DNA of 64,000 nt from Patagioenas fasciata (lineage: Eukaryota; Chordata; Aves; Columbiformes; Columbidae), in NCBI RefSeq assembly GCF_037038585.1, contig NC_092560.1, forward strand, positions 62,066,049-62,130,048, read 5' to 3'. Positions 46,441 to 61,600 of the stretch are shown piece by piece; the stretch's first letter is position 1; each line of letters begins with the position of its first letter. A model generated the notes under the pieces. The model was given only the letters and a program-made list of their open reading frames with translations, ran no database searches and was not told the DNA's origin. A program made the translations under genes and the position numbers.

Positions 46441-48514
46441 TGGCTTCTTTCCTTAATTCATGATAGTAAGGATGTATGCTGAGGCATGGATAACTGTCTA
46501 TAAAGATCCAGCTGTGCTGTGTCCAGTGGAATTTCTACTTTAAATTAAAGATGACCAGTAGTAAGGGTCAAGAAGAAGTTTTCAAATTAATTGCGTGATT
46601 CCTGTTTTTTGGATGGTAACCTTTGCAGAGAAAAATGTTAAATAATCCAGTATTGGCGGCATAAGTTAGTTTGGCTTTATCTCTATGTGAAAGCAAATGA
46701 TGCAGGAATTTATTCATTTTTTGCTTCTTCTACAACACTGCATTTTTAAAAAGTTCTCTGTTCATCTGATTCTCACTTCATCTTGCAGAACTTGCAGGAG
46801 CTAAGTATGCAGTTAGAGCTGTAGTCTTGCTGGGAGCTGAGCCCTCATGCATGCACACACTTAGCTGGAGGCTTTCAGTTGATTTTCAGCTCTATAAACA
46901 CTTTCCTGCTCCTATTGCAAAGATGGGAGAGTTGGGAAATGGGCTGATCTAAAAGGAGCTCAGCAGTCACAAGTTATATACAAGCCATCAGCCCTTGTAA
47001 AGGTACAGAGAAAAGGCTTGGCATATGAAGAAACTTGATGGCTTGTGTGGTCGTATATATGTGGTGACTTCTCCATCAGTCTGTGTTGAAAGAAGGACAT
47101 GTCTGCTGAATTCAGCAAGTGGCACTGCTGTCAGGCCCCCATTGAATTGTGTGATGAGAAATGAAAGGTATAGAAGCTCAGAGTTACAGGAAGGTCTCCT
47201 GGATGTGTGCCTAGACTGCCAGGGCAATGGCTGTGGTATTAGGATGTTTCCTGAGATGTGCATCTCCCTGTAGAGTCTCTTGTGACCAGAACCCCACTGG
47301 GAGTGGTGGGTTTTGGTGATGACGCCTCTCTTTTGGAGAGAGCTGGGGCAATGCAAAGCCACAGGAAAAAAAACATGTTGTGACCTTGTCAGATGTGGAT
47401 GTCATGACACCACAGGAGAGGTGAAGGATGGCACAGGTTTGGACTCTTCCTCTCTGCCATGGAGAAGCACATAAACATCCATAACAGCCCCAAATGTCCC
47501 TAAGCTCGTGTCTGTTTTCTTGGCATTGTTACTCTCTGCTGTGAGACCTACTGAATACTTGTCCCTGGCAAAGCGGTTTGAGATCTCAGCCACTGTGACG
47601 ATGTGAGTGTTTGATAGTGGCAATAGTCAATATGTTCAGAAATATTTATTGACTGGGTGTTTGAATATCCAGTTTGAATAATTTTCTTGTTTGGATTGCT
47701 GAGGATGGCTAAATATATCTCCCTATGTAAACAGCATTTCCACCTCAAATAATATCAAGGGAGGAAAAAAGAGTGTACTTTCTCATAAAAATGCATTAAA
47801 TAAAAATCATTAAACCCTGCATTTTATCTCTGGTTACCTAGTAACAACACAGCCATGTCAGTGAGCACCATTATCTCAGGTACAATGAACTGTGCTGCAC
47901 TAAGGGACAGAAGCAGACTGGAATAAGCTATTTGTATTCTGTTATCTGTGCTAAATCATGGCATTGTATTTTATTGAGGAAACTGGAAAATGAACCTTTT
48001 TTTTTGGTGTCTATTCCTCCAAGTGCTTTAACAATAGCAAAACTTTACTCAGATCCATATCTCTGTTCTGAGGAATTCTTCAAGGTTTTTACACAGTGAC
48101 AGTTTACTGTAAAAAGCCTGAAAGTACTATTTTAAATTTGAAAAATAATCTAGAAGAATCTTTTTTCTTACCTGGGTTCCCCAGACATGGAACTCAAAAC
48201 TGAACCCTGGTACAGGAAGCACTTCTGGATTTGGGATGGGGACAGACTTTGCATTAGGGTGTGTTTCTGGGAAACCACCAATCATGATTTGAGGGCAGGG
48301 ACGATGCAGAATTTAGGCCCTTCTGTGCAAATGCTGTAAACTTTGAGCAGTTGTGTTGCTGTAGCCTTTTTTTGTGTTGTTTAATTACTCAGTGATGACT
48401 CCATGTGCACTCAGGGGATGGTTGCTGAGGGGTTGGCCCAGGGATCTGCTGGGGGGGAATGTTTTGTTTGCGAATGCCATTGGGAAGCACCAAGCACAGC
48501 ATTGCCAGCTAGGC

Positions 48515-49072
48515 AAGGAAGGTGATTGTCCCGCTCTACTCTGCACTGGTGTGACCTCACCTGGAGCACTGTGTGGAGTTCTGGGTGCCACAGGATAAAA
48601 AAGGTATAAAGCTGCTGGAGAGTGTCCAGAAGAGGACTATGAAGTTGGCGAAGGGTTTGGAGAGGAAGCTGCATGAGGAGCAGCTAAAGTCACTTGGTTT
48701 GTTCAGCCAGGAGGAGACTAAGAGGAGACCTCATGGCGGCTACAGCTTCCTCACAAGGGGAGGAAGAGAAGCAGGCACCAAACTCTTCTCTTTAGTGACC
48801 AATGACAGAACCTGAGGTAATGGCAGGAAGATGTGCCAGGGGAGGTTTAGGTTGGACATTAGGAAAAGGTTCTTCCCCAGAGGGTGCTGGAGCACTGGAA
48901 CAGGCTCCCCAGGGAGGTGTCACGGCCCCAAGCCTGACAGTGTTCAAGAAGAAACTGGAAAACGCCCTCAGACACAGGGGGTGAACTGTGGGGTTGTCAT
49001 GTGCAGGGTCAGGAGTTGGACTCGACAATCCTTGTGGGTCCTTTCCAACTCAGGACATTCTCTGACTGTGAT
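48515..49072 (+). mobile_element. CR1 LINE fragment, 3' end, sense
   Basis: The + strand reads the end of CR1 ORF2 (LEYCVQF-like start, KLLESVQKRTMKLAKGLER, LKSLGLFSQEETKRRP, then LFSLVTNDRT) and the following 3' region with TGCCAGGGGAGGTTTAGGTT and GAGTTGGACTCGACAATCC. Frame shifts near 48815 break it. It is the same strand as OXCT1. The left edge is approximate. Confidence 0.92.
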
Positions 49073-50370
49073 TTGGCACAGAATGGACACTGTGCTACTT
49101 ATTCCTGCCACCTTACCAGCAGCTCTTGACACAAGTGACAGTAGAATTCTAGTTGCCATAATATATTAGTTTAATATATGCAAAATACGTGTTATATGTA
49201 TAAATATATATTAGTAGCAGAAGACCTCATATCTTTGCACCTTAAATGTCCAGGTGGCCAGTCAGGGCTTTTGACTGCATGATTGGATTTACATGCCTAG
49301 TTTTTGGCTAAATCCTGAATCAGAGATGCTTGTGGAACTGAATTTATATAACCTGAATAGAGAGAATAGCTATTCAATACCCTTTCCCAAAGGAACCTTA
49401 GGTGGAAGATTTAAGTGAACGCTTGTGGGAGAGTAACTATGAAATTCAAGCTCCTGATCCTTAGAAAGCATAGAAGAGAAAATGGGAAAATATCGGGAAT
49501 GCCTCTTGTGAACACTGATTTTTTGAGGTCAGTGACTTGGTAGATGAGGGCTTCTGGGAGGTATAGCTCAGAAGAAATGAAACTAGGGAAAGACTGCTAA
49601 GAGCTTGAGAATAATTTTTTCCATCATGGAAAAATCAGTTGGAGCAGTAGGATTTTGACCTTTATCACAATCGCTGTGATCTCAAACACAGAAAAGAAGG
49701 ACAGAAAGTGAGACCAAGGTCAGATGTCCGAGACTAAGCATTACACAACCCAGACAAGCAAAAAAGCCTAAGCACACAGGAACAACCTCAGGAATCTCTA
49801 GCCCAGCACAAAATAAAGAAGACTTGAAGGTAACAAGAAATCTTTCTAAGAGTACATACATAGTGGGCTGAGAGATGTTGATACTGCAATGTTTAATGAA
49901 GAGAGCAAAATTACTGATTCAGAGTGCAAAAAAGGCTGAAGTGTTTAGCCTTTTCTGCTTCAGTATTCGGCAATGCTAAAAAGCAGTTTGGTGGCTATTA
50001 TGGCACAAGTCACAGATTTAAGAACAAGTCAGAGGTTTGGAACAGAAATCCAGGGACTACTAGTACTGGTTTGGAAAAGCAGTTCAATTGCCACAGTAAT
50101 TTTAGTGGCAAGCCCACCCTCAGTCTTGAATGCTTTTTTGTTGTTTTTCCCTTCATTGTATTTGATTTCTTGCTTCTGTGAGTGCATGTGTTTATTAAAA
50201 GACAGGAAAGAAAACAAAGCATTTTTACAGCTGTTATGCAGACCATTTCATGATGATTTCAGCAGCTCTGGGCTAGAAGGGATCTCATAAGGTAGTTCTT
50301 TTTACATTTAATTAATATGCTTCTGATTTTGAGAGGAATCAACATTTTTAATAGTTACTTTAGCTATGTG

Positions 50371-50452
50371 TGTGGGTTTGTTTTTTTTTTTGGTTGCTTT
50401 TGTTCTGTGTTTTGTGTTTCTTTTTTTTTTTCTTCTTTTTTTTTTTTTTTCC
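50371..50452. repeat. T-rich low-complexity tract
   Basis: Poly-T runs interrupted by GG, G or C, ending in CCTACAG, which makes a superficially splice-acceptor-like site at 50452-50458. No exon-like sequence with SCOT similarity follows it. Confidence 0.85.
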
Positions 50453-52758
50453 TACAGTTGCCTTTCTTTTATATATAACCTCTAATTATGTGGGTTCAGA
50501 TTTGGTACTTCGTTGCTGGAGTAGTAAATGTTAAGTGGTTAAAATTCATAGATCAAATTGTTGCTGACTGCTGTTCTGATAGTTTTACCTACACACAACA
50601 TTGTGCTGGAAAATGTGATTTTTTTTTTTTTTATCTGTCTTTTGTTTCTTTCTAAATTGATACTTGAATGAGTATAATGAGCTTTCTCAGCATTCAGCTT
50701 CAGAAACTCATTGCAGATGTGAACACAATCTTTAATGAAAAAAAAAACAACAAACTTTGTCACATGTGTGAACGACAAATGTGAAATTCAACAAGAATAT
50801 GCTAAAGCAAATCTGTGGTTGATCAGTAGTTGACTGTAGATTGCCAGGAAGTCAGTGCGCTGGGGACACTGATGGAAAGCCTGTTTGCTCCTAAAGCTCA
50901 ATTTAGGGTTTTTTTTCTTAGCAATTTGTGGAAAGCCAGATACACTGTGCATTGGAAGTTTATTTCATTAACAGTACTCATGTCTGGTATCATAAGAATT
51001 TGAAAATTAATAGGATTTAAAATACTCTAGATTTAACTTTTCATTGAATGTACTAATGTGTACAGTAAATTAATGATAGTTCTTATGCCCTCCTTTGTGA
51101 GTTAGATGTGTTAATCAATCAATGATTTTTCAGTCTTTGCATTTTGAATCACACATGAGTATGTCACTGAAAAGATGGTGCAGAGGGAGTTTTAGGCATG
51201 ATTCAAAGAATTTGTATGCATATGTACTTTTATTTATGTGTCTTAAAACAACAATTAGTTTTCTGTGTTATTAATAAGTTTTTGTTATTTCTGATGCGAA
51301 TTTCTAGTACAAAATGAGAAAAATTAAACACTCAAGCTGAAAATCTTAGAAAAAAATTCACCAATTGCGTAATTGCCTACTGACATGAAGCATGTTTTTT
51401 CATGTGGTCTAAATATTGAGATTTGGAAAACTACAACCTTGTAACTTAGGCAGCAGTGAGTATTTCTGAGTAATTCTTTGAATGTAAAGCTCAGATTTTA
51501 GCCTTCTATTGCAGCATTCTTCCTGCAAATGCTATAGAATAGCATAATTCAGTGAAGAAAGGATTTAATGAGAAGTAAAGGTTTGAGGTACCAAGATTGT
51601 CTTGACTTCAAATCATGCTCATTTTTCAGGATGCAGAAGGTGATAAAAGGATGGTTGAGAACACAGTAGTTTTCTGTCTCCCAAACAGTTTCCTGGTGTT
51701 TATTTGAAAGTTGCCTAGTCTTATTTTTTTTTCCCCCAAACTCTGTTAAATTGCTTTATAGAAAACCTGCAGTCATGAAGTCCTGTGTGTGGAAATGTGC
51801 TCCCATTGATACGACCATAAATTAAATAACAGATTCCTGATTTTGCCACTTTTGATTAAGTTGGAGAAAGCAAAGCTAGATAAATCTTAGAACAACCTCA
51901 TGTTTAAACAAGTGTTTTGGGGGATGGGTTTGTTGTAGAAAAACAGGCACATTTATCTTTCTTGTTAACCCTTGGAATAAGTCAAATGCATTATATCATT
52001 TTTTTTAGTTCCTGTTGAAAGAAGCGGTGAAAAGCAAAGTGGAGAGCTGGGATATATTCCTCACCACAATGGGCTGTGTAAACAATGAGCTAAGGAGCAT
52101 GTGTGGCCCCCAGGCTCTCAAAATGCTGAATTTCTTAAACACTCTGAGCATCTAGAGCTGCAAATGAAGGTACAAACACATCTTGCAGTTGGTTTGTAAA
52201 GTAAACTAGATTTCTCAACAAAAATAGTTTCAGGTATCCATTTTTTGTCACAGTAATTCAAAACAGACACTTGCATTTTTATGCCAAAATTTTTGCCTGC
52301 TTGAATTCCAGGCTGATGGAAGTTATACTGATGTCTCATGGTTCTCCCTTGTTCTTTTAAGCGAATTAGGCAAGTGCTTAAATACCGTTGCTTCAGTTCC
52401 TTTACACTTTTTTTTTTTCTAATGTTTTAATTGTGTATTTTGAAAAGTCTTGTAGTTTTTGTAACATCTTAGTACGAGGCCAGCTGAGAAATAGGCTTTT
52501 TGTCTTGGACAGCAGCACGTTCTTGATGCTGTCATCTGTGGTCACCTCCTACAAGGCGTTTAGGAGTGGTTATGTCCTCTGGGTTTGTTTGCCTTTGTCA
52601 GCAGCAGTTAGAAAAGATGTCCGTCTACATGTGCACACCGGACTATCCCTTGATTTTCCTAAGCTATGTATACCATCAGTTTCTCCTAGTGTATTGAGAA
52701 AAGCTATTTTTACATGGTTTTGGTCTTAAATTTTACAGAAATGTGATGGCAGATGTGC

Positions 52759-52782
52759 TTAATTAATTAATTAATTAATTAA
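52759..52782. repeat. (TTAA)n microsatellite
   Basis: Six uninterrupted TTAA units. Confidence 0.95.
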
Positions 52783-55342
52783 AAATTATAACTTATTTGG
52801 GATTTTAAGACACTCCAGGTTTAAGAGACTAAATTGAACCATCATACAAGTAGAAATGTGTTGCTGTTTGTAATGGATTCCGTCAGATTCCGTCAAGGAT
52901 GAATATATGCTAAGCAGATGTGTCTGACTTAGACTCTGCCAGGAGGCTTATAGGCAAGGGGAGAAACAGATGTGTTATATGAAGTTGGCCATCCATCAAC
53001 CTACCTCAAGATATTATCTAGACTTTCAGGCACAAGAAGAACAAAAACTGCTAAATTAATGTGAAAGTTTCTGAGAGTGCTGAATTTTTCTTTCAATAAT
53101 TCAGAGGAATCAGAGACAACAAATAAACCAATCATTAATGTATTTCTGTTTTAGGGGGCTAGAGAGGGAAGGGTTAATAAACCAACTGAATGATTTATAT
53201 AAAAACTATTTTAAATAAGTTGTGTAAAAGTTTTAGTGGGAATTTGAAACCAATTGGTATTGGCTTGATGTGCTTCAGTGGTTATTCCCCCTGATTAATA
53301 AACACAGAAACAGAAAAGAAAACTTGCTATGATTGGGAGATTAGAGGTCATACTTGTTATGACTTTGACTATCAGATGTGCTAAAGACATTTTTTCTCTC
53401 TTGCTAGAGGAAAAGAAATCAGAATTTTCTCATCAGGCTGTGATAAGCAAATCTTTTATTTTTATGGTCTGAAGGACTGATTTGACATGTTTCTGTCACC
53501 TTCAGCATCATATAATATTTTCAGTTCTGTGAAGCACTTTTTAATTTTTTTTATTATTATTATTTTTTATTTCTGTGAATATCTAGTGATCTCCTTTCCA
53601 GGCACCTTTACGAAGGATAATGATTGTTTGAAATTTTTATTTTTCTTATAATTTGTTACTTACAGTCTCATGATACCCAGTTTTTACAGATTAATCTGTT
53701 GAAAGTGTCTAAGCCGCATGACATACTACCATCAGTTGTTTTCTTTCTCCCAATCCTTTCCTTAAAACATACTCTGACTACGTTTTCACTTAACGCTGCA
53801 AAAGAGTTTTATTGAGCTTCAAGATTGTGGGCTTTTGGGATATCTCCTATGATATTAAATGAACCACACTGATCCCTTGTTGAGGAGCAGTAGCGTGTAA
53901 AATGGTTTTCAGTAATCTTTGTAAACTACCACTGTAATTAATATCTGAAATAAGGAGGATAACTAATACTTCTGTGCATGTAAAATGCCATTTTGAGATG
54001 TTGTATCTTTTCTGCCTTTATTGAAATACCTGCAGGGTTTATATTCCTTCCCGGAAAGAACCAGCAACATAATTTGTTATGTCTATATGTCTCCAGTTTA
54101 GCATGCTCTGGTTTGATTCTTGGTTAAAGATATTCCTTGAATTTGATGGTGATTTAATTGGACTTGAATAGCCTGGAAAATACAAAGAACTCCTTTGATG
54201 GTGCAATTAAAAATGTGTTAGCTTTTTTTTTTTAATTATTATTATTTTAAATTTATTTTTTAAATTTTATTTCTACCTCTACCTTCAGTACTTAAATTTC
54301 TCTTAGCTCCTTTTTGAAAGACAAGCTTAAATTTATCTCCTGACCTTTAAGCTACATTTCTTTAAATGCCTAGGAAATGAGACCTCTTTCAATCTCTTTT
54401 CATTTGTCACTTGTCTTTTGTTGAGATTAAAGCTGGGGTTTTTTTAGCTCTTTATTCTTCTAAATAATATGCAAATAATTTTAATAAAAATGTCAGTTAC
54501 TTGTTTTTACCTTCTAATCAGTTCAAAGGCTTTTAGTCTAATGTATTTTGACAATAAGCAATGAAGTAAAGGGATAACGTATTTAAAGCAACCTACATTT
54601 TGTTCGCAAAAATGCTGAGTGATATTATTCCAGTAGAGTTAACATTGTTAGCAACTGTTCTGTTCTGGAATGGAAGGATTTGAGATGTGGTCAGTTACCT
54701 TATTTAACAGAGGTGCTTCCTACAGGTTAAGCAGGTTGTGTTGCCATTAGCTTGCCCTTAACAAATGAAGCAAGACGTGATTTTACAGTGGAAAAATAGT
54801 GAAAAATCCAAATTAATGAATTTAAGGAAGCAAGAAAACAGCTATCATTTATCACTTCCACTCTTGATGTATATAGACATACTTGTGCAAATTGTCTAAC
54901 AAACAAGTCTGTCAGTTTAATGAAGTAATTTCAGTAATCAATACTTAGCAGACATTTCTTTTACCTTTGTTATCTACTTTAGAAACATCTTGAGAAAAAA
55001 CCTGCAAGCTCAGTTTATACTTGAAGAATAGATTTTTACAGTACATATTTATAGGTATGGGTGACAGCAGACATTTATGTTGAAATCGCTACTCTTCTAT
55101 AAAATCAATTCTACCTTGATTTAAATGAGTCTGCTTAAGTGAGTTTTTATTTTGGGTAAAAGTGGCCAGATAATAAAAAAAAAAAAAAAAAAACCCACCA
55201 CATTGTTTTGAGAATGTTATTTTTGTAGGATTATTACTTTGAGAAATTTCATACCTTCTGACTTTGAACATGTTCTTGAAACTTAAGAATATCATGTAAC
55301 CTGTCCATGACAAAATGTGACTAGTTTAACGATTTCTGAACA

Positions 55343-55797
55343 ATCATAGAATCATTTTGGTTGGAAAGGATCTTTAAGATTGAGTCCAACTGTTAAACTA
55401 ACACTGCCAAGTCCACCTCTAAACCATGTCCCTAAGAACCTCATCTGTATGTCTTTTAAGCACTTCCAGAGATGGTGACTCAAGTGCTTCCCTGGGCAGC
55501 TTGTTCCAATGCCTGAGAACCCTTTCCAGGAAGAAATTTTCCCTAAGGTCTAGTCTAAACCTGCCCTGGTGCAACTTGAGGCCATTTCATCTCATTGTGT
55601 TACTTGGCAGAAGAGAGCAGCACCCTGCATGCTACAACCTCCTTTCAGGTAGCTGTAGACAGTGATAAGGTCTCCCGTCAGCCTCCTTTTCTGCAGGCTG
55701 AACAGCCCCAGTTCTCTCAGCTGCTCCTCATCAGACTGGTGCTCCAGACCCCTCACCAGCTTCGTTACCCTTCTCTGAACTCTCTCCAGCACCTCAT
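55343..55797 (-). mobile_element. CR1 LINE fragment, 3' end, antisense
   Basis: On the minus strand it reads the ORF2 C-terminal region ([40 protein letters not shown]) and then the standard CR1 3' part, ending at 55343 with the inverted ATGATTCTATGATT-type tail. It is 5'-truncated at about 55797. Confidence 0.95.
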
Positions 55798-57006
55798 AGA
55801 AGTGTAGTTCTGTGTATATAGTAGAACTTTTTCAGAGGCTGGTGTTTAGATTTTTCATATTCTTTCATGCATGGACACAGTTTTCCATATAGACAGCTTT
55901 TGCATGTAATCAAGTGTGCTTCCTCTCTTTTTTGTGGTTGTTATCCTAGAACTGTGTGTGTGTACATCGAGCAGGTAGTGCAGTGCAGTCTGTTTTCTTT
56001 GCTGTCAGCAGTACAGTGTGGAGGAAGAGGTTAAATGCGTAGAATGGAAAGGGGCAGTTGGAGGAAACAAGCAGCAGGTGCAGAGAAGTGTGAGAGAAGA
56101 CATTAAGCCTGAGGCAACTAAAAGTGGAGGTAATTCAGGAGATTTAGAACAGAGAAAACAAAGGTAAAATGAGTATAATCTAGTATAATCTAGCAGGGGC
56201 TCCTAGTTTGCCAAAATCTGTAGCCACATGATGACAAACTTGGGAGATTTATGTCAGCTTTGCTTCCCTAATGATATGACATACTGGCAACACACCTCAC
56301 TGTTTTGCTTTGTAGTGTTCACAGAGGATAACAGTCTACTAGAAACCAGGAAAAAATATTAAGGTAGGTAGAATCTTCATTGATGTGTAACAAGCAAGTA
56401 AAGAACAGGTGCGTGCTGTTCCTGTGTTGCAAAGAGAAGGAAGCACACAGTGGAATGACAAGAGATAATTATAAATATTTTCATACTAGTTAAATTTTAG
56501 AAATGCAATGATAGAGCCTTTTGGGTTCCAAGGAACTATTAGACAAATTCATGGTCCATCAGAAGCTGTGAAGCAAAGTGGTCTGTCCAGCATCTGGCTG
56601 AGGGCATCCTTAAACTACACATTGCTAGAAGCTGAGCTTATGTAACCAAGAGTACCACACTGTCTTTTAAGTTTCTGTTCTTTGCTAAGAAGAAGGCTTC
56701 ATGGACTAAATGAACCTTCAGTGTGATGTAGATCAATCTCTTTAGGCTAAAGGCTTTCTGACAAATCAGAACTTCACAGATTTTTACTGTTCTCCTGCCC
56801 CTCAGTGTGTCATGGAGACATTTATTGCAAGTCTGACATGAGCATAACGTGGTGATTAGTGACCAATATGTGCCTTTATCAAACTACTTGGTAGTTGCTT
56901 CCTTTTTAAAGTTGTTGTAAAAGTCTCATCTTCAGGATGGCTATTGACTGTCATTTCATTAACGATGTGAGTATGGCAGAAGGAGGAATTTCATGGTCTG
57001 GCAGTG

Positions 57007-57091
57007 ACATGGTTTAGTGCCAGAGCTAGGTTATGGTTGGACTCGATGATCCTGAGGGTCTCTTCCAACCAAAATGATTCTATGATTCTAG
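57007..57091 (+). mobile_element. CR1 LINE 3' terminus, about 85 bp, sense
   Basis: ACATGGTTTAGTG starts the conserved CR1 3' end. It proceeds through GGTTGGACTCGATGATCC and TCTTCCAACC and ends in ATGATTCTATGATTCTA, the diagnostic CR1 terminal repeat. The insertion is severely 5'-truncated. Confidence 0.95.
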
Positions 57092-60000
57092 AAGGACAGA
57101 ACTGAACTCACAAGGTCCTCTTTCATCTCACTCCGTGCAGACAGAGCTGAGTAAATACTAACCTACTTTGCACTTTCCTGTAGCCCAATATATTTGTATA
57201 GTGTGTTCTTAATTTCCAGTGACCTGTTTCAGAGGATATTCCACTGTTTTACAATATCAAAGCTTTTTTTGATATTTAGTCTAAACATAAGACTGACCTT
57301 TTTTCTCCTTGTTTGTCATTAGCAGAGGGAATAGCTGATCACAGTTTCTGTGATCTGGAATGAACCAGATGCATGCCACTTTTGCTCATAGTCCTTATTG
57401 TGTTTTTTAATATTTTTTTTAACTTCTTATGATTTTATAAATGCTGCAATGAATTTTGCAGTGACATCCTGACTCTTCCAGTAGTCAACTGAAGAAGTAC
57501 TCTAATGGGTTTGTCTTGAGAATCTTAGGGGCTAAATTTGATTTCATTCTTCTGTTGTTTTAGACATTTGACCGGTTGTAATATTTTATCCTATTTATAT
57601 TCTGCTGGGTATTTTTGTTATTTCAGTTTGAAGAACTGAAGTGTACTAGGATAATTAAGGTAGTGATAGAGATACCTAATAAAGTCAGTTTAAAAACAAG
57701 CTACTTAAAAATGCATAGTTTTTTTTTTAAATTCTCCCTCTCCCCCGTCTCTTTCTCTTTTTCACCCATCTACACATGCACATTTTTGATTTTTTTCCCC
57801 TAATAAGGAATTATGTTGTCATTTTTGGTTATAGCTTAGTTTTATGAAAACTGAGATTTAAAACTAAAACAGCTGAAAATGTTTCACGTATTGTAAAGCA
57901 TCTAATTAGGCTACAGAAATAGATTAAGAGGTAAATACGCAAAGGAAAGGCCTTTTAATTTTCAAGTGTTTTGGCATGAATAGTTGTGTCATTGTAATTT
58001 CCTTGCTAGTTTTTGGTCAAGAACCAGAGTTCTTTATCTTTCTTATTGGAAATCCATAACCTTCAAGGTTCGCTTTATCTCTCTGGAAGCCTTCAGAAAT
58101 TCTGAGATAAAACTGTGGAAAAGTAGCTGAATTTCCATAAGCAAAAATCCAACTACTTTAAAAAGGGAAAAGTAGATGTAAATTACAGAAGGAAGTGATA
58201 TTTTGAAACAAGTGACCATTGATTCTATGAGTCCTGATACCAAACAAAATGGCCGAAGGCTCTTGTGAATCATAGTGGAGAACAGCTTTTATGTTCTGGG
58301 TGTACTTGCAGATAGAGCAGTATTCAGAAATGATTGAATTTATTCATTTTGCTCCCATTGTCAGCAATCAGACAAGATTTGCAAGCACATTTATAACCAG
58401 GAAGAAAACCAATGCTGTGAAACTATTGAAACAATGCAAAGATTTTTGAATCATTCATCAGAACCTTCCCAGAAGAGAGAATTCAGCCCATATGGTCTCC
58501 TGAAGTTAGTCTTTATCTTTACCTGTGTAGCAAAGACGTAAACATTTTCTATCTTCTAGCACATTCGTGAAGTTAAGATTTAAAATAAACATGTGATCAA
58601 GGCAGTCCAAATGGTACCGAAGTATTTTGATTTGCGGATTAAAAAATGTGCAGGAGGTGGTCTACTTTGATTAGTTCCCTCTTTGTGCTTTGCCAGACTT
58701 CATGTCTCTTGGGTGGGATGTCATATAAAGATTTTGATGTTTACAGGAATTCTTCTATACATGACAAAAAAAAAAGCCTGAGGCAAGGTAAGTAGAGAAG
58801 AACAGAAGGATAGATAATATGGAGAGAACAGGAAGAAAACTCACATATGTCCTTTTAATTATTAATATAAGTGCTCTCCTGCATGTCTGCAGGTGATTAA
58901 GGGTTAGGCTGTGGATGTCGCACAGACCAGACTCATAAAGGAATGTGAAATGTGAAAGGGAAGTGCATATTCCCAGCTATGGAACTATTTAATTTTGCAT
59001 TATTGTTTTTGTCTAGAAAGGTGCTTGGGTTGTATCTCACAGTGATCACAGGAAGTTAAGTTACTGATTCCCATAGCCATCAGATTTCATGGTGTCACTT
59101 CCATTAGCACAGCTTCGTCTGTGGTGGCAGTGCTGGCCGCTCTGATGGAGGGTGCTGGCAGCCTGTCTACAGCGTCTCAAACGCAGTATCATCTAGTTCC
59201 CTGAGAGCAGGGTTGGGAGAGAGAGTTGGAGCAATCAGATGACATTTATACTTCCCCTGTGCAAATTATTTCTTTTTCATATGAACATGCTGATTAATTT
59301 CATTTGCAGAACTGGATGATATGTATTCTTGCAGACATTACATGCAAATTTTTAATTGCTTTTCGAAATTCCATTTCATTTCTCTATTGATATTTAACAT
59401 ACTTAATTACCCTTAATGCTTAATGGTAGATCGATTAATTTGGTACGTAATGGCAGAACATAGCAATTGCAAAACACCAGTAAGAATAGTGAGGGGGCTG
59501 CCTGTGAACACAAAGGTGTTCTAGTCTGCAGGGATCCTTAGCCTCATTTAAAATCCCTAGGACAAAAATACATATTGTATGTGTAATGTTAGGATACCAT
59601 AATGAAATGATAAATAATTATGTTGATGGTTGTTATAAGGAAAAGCTGTTATGCTGACTGCTGTTTCCAAAGACACAAAGTACTAACCAATTAAGGGAAT
59701 AGGGTGACTAATAACAAAATCCAGTAATTTATTGTTGGATAAATTATTTATGCTCTGTATTCTATGGGGGAGAGATAACAATGTGTCAAGTTTTCTGACA
59801 GGATAATCCTGTTGAAGTTGGTTGAATTGTGACTGCAAGGGCTTTGGTTTTATAATCTCATTTGCTGCAGCAAATATATGTAGTTCTTTCATGAAAAAGT
59901 TCAAATACATAGTAATTAGTATTCCCCAGGCCTAATTTTCCACCTGATAAGTAAAGACAAATGTGATTAGAAAAGGTGAATTTGAGAATTCTGCTGGTAG

Positions 60001-61600
60001 CAGATCATTTGCTTGTATATGGCTTCATTGAAAAGTCTTATCTCGTGCTTCCCCTCCCTTCTGAGCATGTTCTGGTAGTAGTCCCTGCACTGAGAGTGCT
60101 TTGGGATGTTTTCACTTTACCCTTGTTTTGACTTGGTCTTCATTTTAGTTTTAAAATTCATTTATAAAGTAGTAAACTTCAAGTGAGGTAGGGCATGAAT
60201 AGAGTATACCATTTTTTCCTGAATACAGTAGTTTGAATTTTTTAAACGTTGATTCAACTGTCTCTCCTTATCTTGTGGATAAAAACTCTGTATGTTTGAT
60301 TTTGCTCTCTGTGAACACTGAGGCTAGTGTCCCTGTAGCTGTTGTTACCTCCTCCTTACCACCTTTGCCTTACAGATTTCCCAATGTGTCTCCTCCTGTG
60401 TGTTTACCCCAGGGCTTTTTTTAGGGATCATCTGAAACTGATCCTGGGGTCTTTATATTGTTAATTGTTCCTCTCCCTCTTCTGCTTTTAGGGTGGGTTT
60501 GTTTGGTTTGTTTTTTGTTTTTTTTTTTTTTAATTGTCAAACTGGAAGGCACAATAAGGAGGTAATTGTCTATCAGATGTACTATAGATTTTAGTATTGA
60601 TCACATTGTGCAGTAACAGTAGGATGTCAAATTGAATTTTAAGCTCTTTAATGTTGCTTCACTGGTGATGGCTACTAAGGGATGTACTCATACTGATGTG
60701 TCATATGCTGGGACTTGTTTTGGGGTTCCTAGACTTCCTGAAAGCTTAACCTAGTTCCTTGTGATAAAGCACTTGGGAAACAATTTCATTTCTTTTTAGT
60801 AGGTTGTTTCAGATGTTATGTTTGTCCTGTTGCTTTAACATGACACATTTTCTCTGTGGTCAGATGCAGGTACAGCCCTAACAGCAGTGTCTGTTTGTGG
60901 CACAGGATGTGCTCTCTGCACCTGAGACTTGTCAGGGAAAGCACCAGACATCACTGAAGGTCTGTGCTGCAGGCATCTGCCCATAGCAGGGTCTCCAACT
61001 AGACCACCCTGAGCTTGGACAATAGCGGATGGAAAATCCTGTTGTCTGTGCCTGAGGCATGGAAATGACTTCATGTACCAGATAGCTGTTATTTAAAATG
61101 TACTATACATGAATCAGTACTGGTTTGTCCTGGATCTTTCACTAGCTGTAGAGACTTAGATCCTCAGATCCTTCTTACAATCAGTTATTACAGTTTGAAT
61201 TTTTTAAATTTTGAGTACACTATGGAGAAATATCAAGTCATCTTCTGTGTTTGTATCCATAAAATTCATACTTCTGCTTTGTACTCTGACATATTGTTTC
61301 TTTCTGTTTGAATGGAAATTATCTGTAGGTACAAACAACTCTGATGTAATTGCACATGGTACATTTCTTGAAGGTGGTTGTACAAAATCGGGTGTTAAAA
61401 CGTAAACTACTTTCAATTTGTGTGTAGAAATAGCCTTTGAAAGAAGAGGAAAGATAGCCTTTTTCGAAGAGCATATCTGTTTTATGCCATTTGTTAGTTT
61501 TCTTGATTTGCCCATTGTATATTTAGTATTTTAAATGCTAATAAAATCTCTAACTAAATAATTTTTTCTAAATATTTTCGCTTTCCCTTTCTGTCTGCAG

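Noticed and set aside
46988..47362. 124-codon minus-strand frame in a GC-richer part of intron 7
   Set aside because: No similarity recognised, overlapping + strand frame of 82 codons, no splice partners; treated as chance.
50440..50460. Splice-acceptor-like polypyrimidine tract ending CCTACAG
   Set aside because: The exon 7 to exon 8 protein sequence is continuous without an extra exon, and what follows 50458 has no SCOT-like coding sequence.
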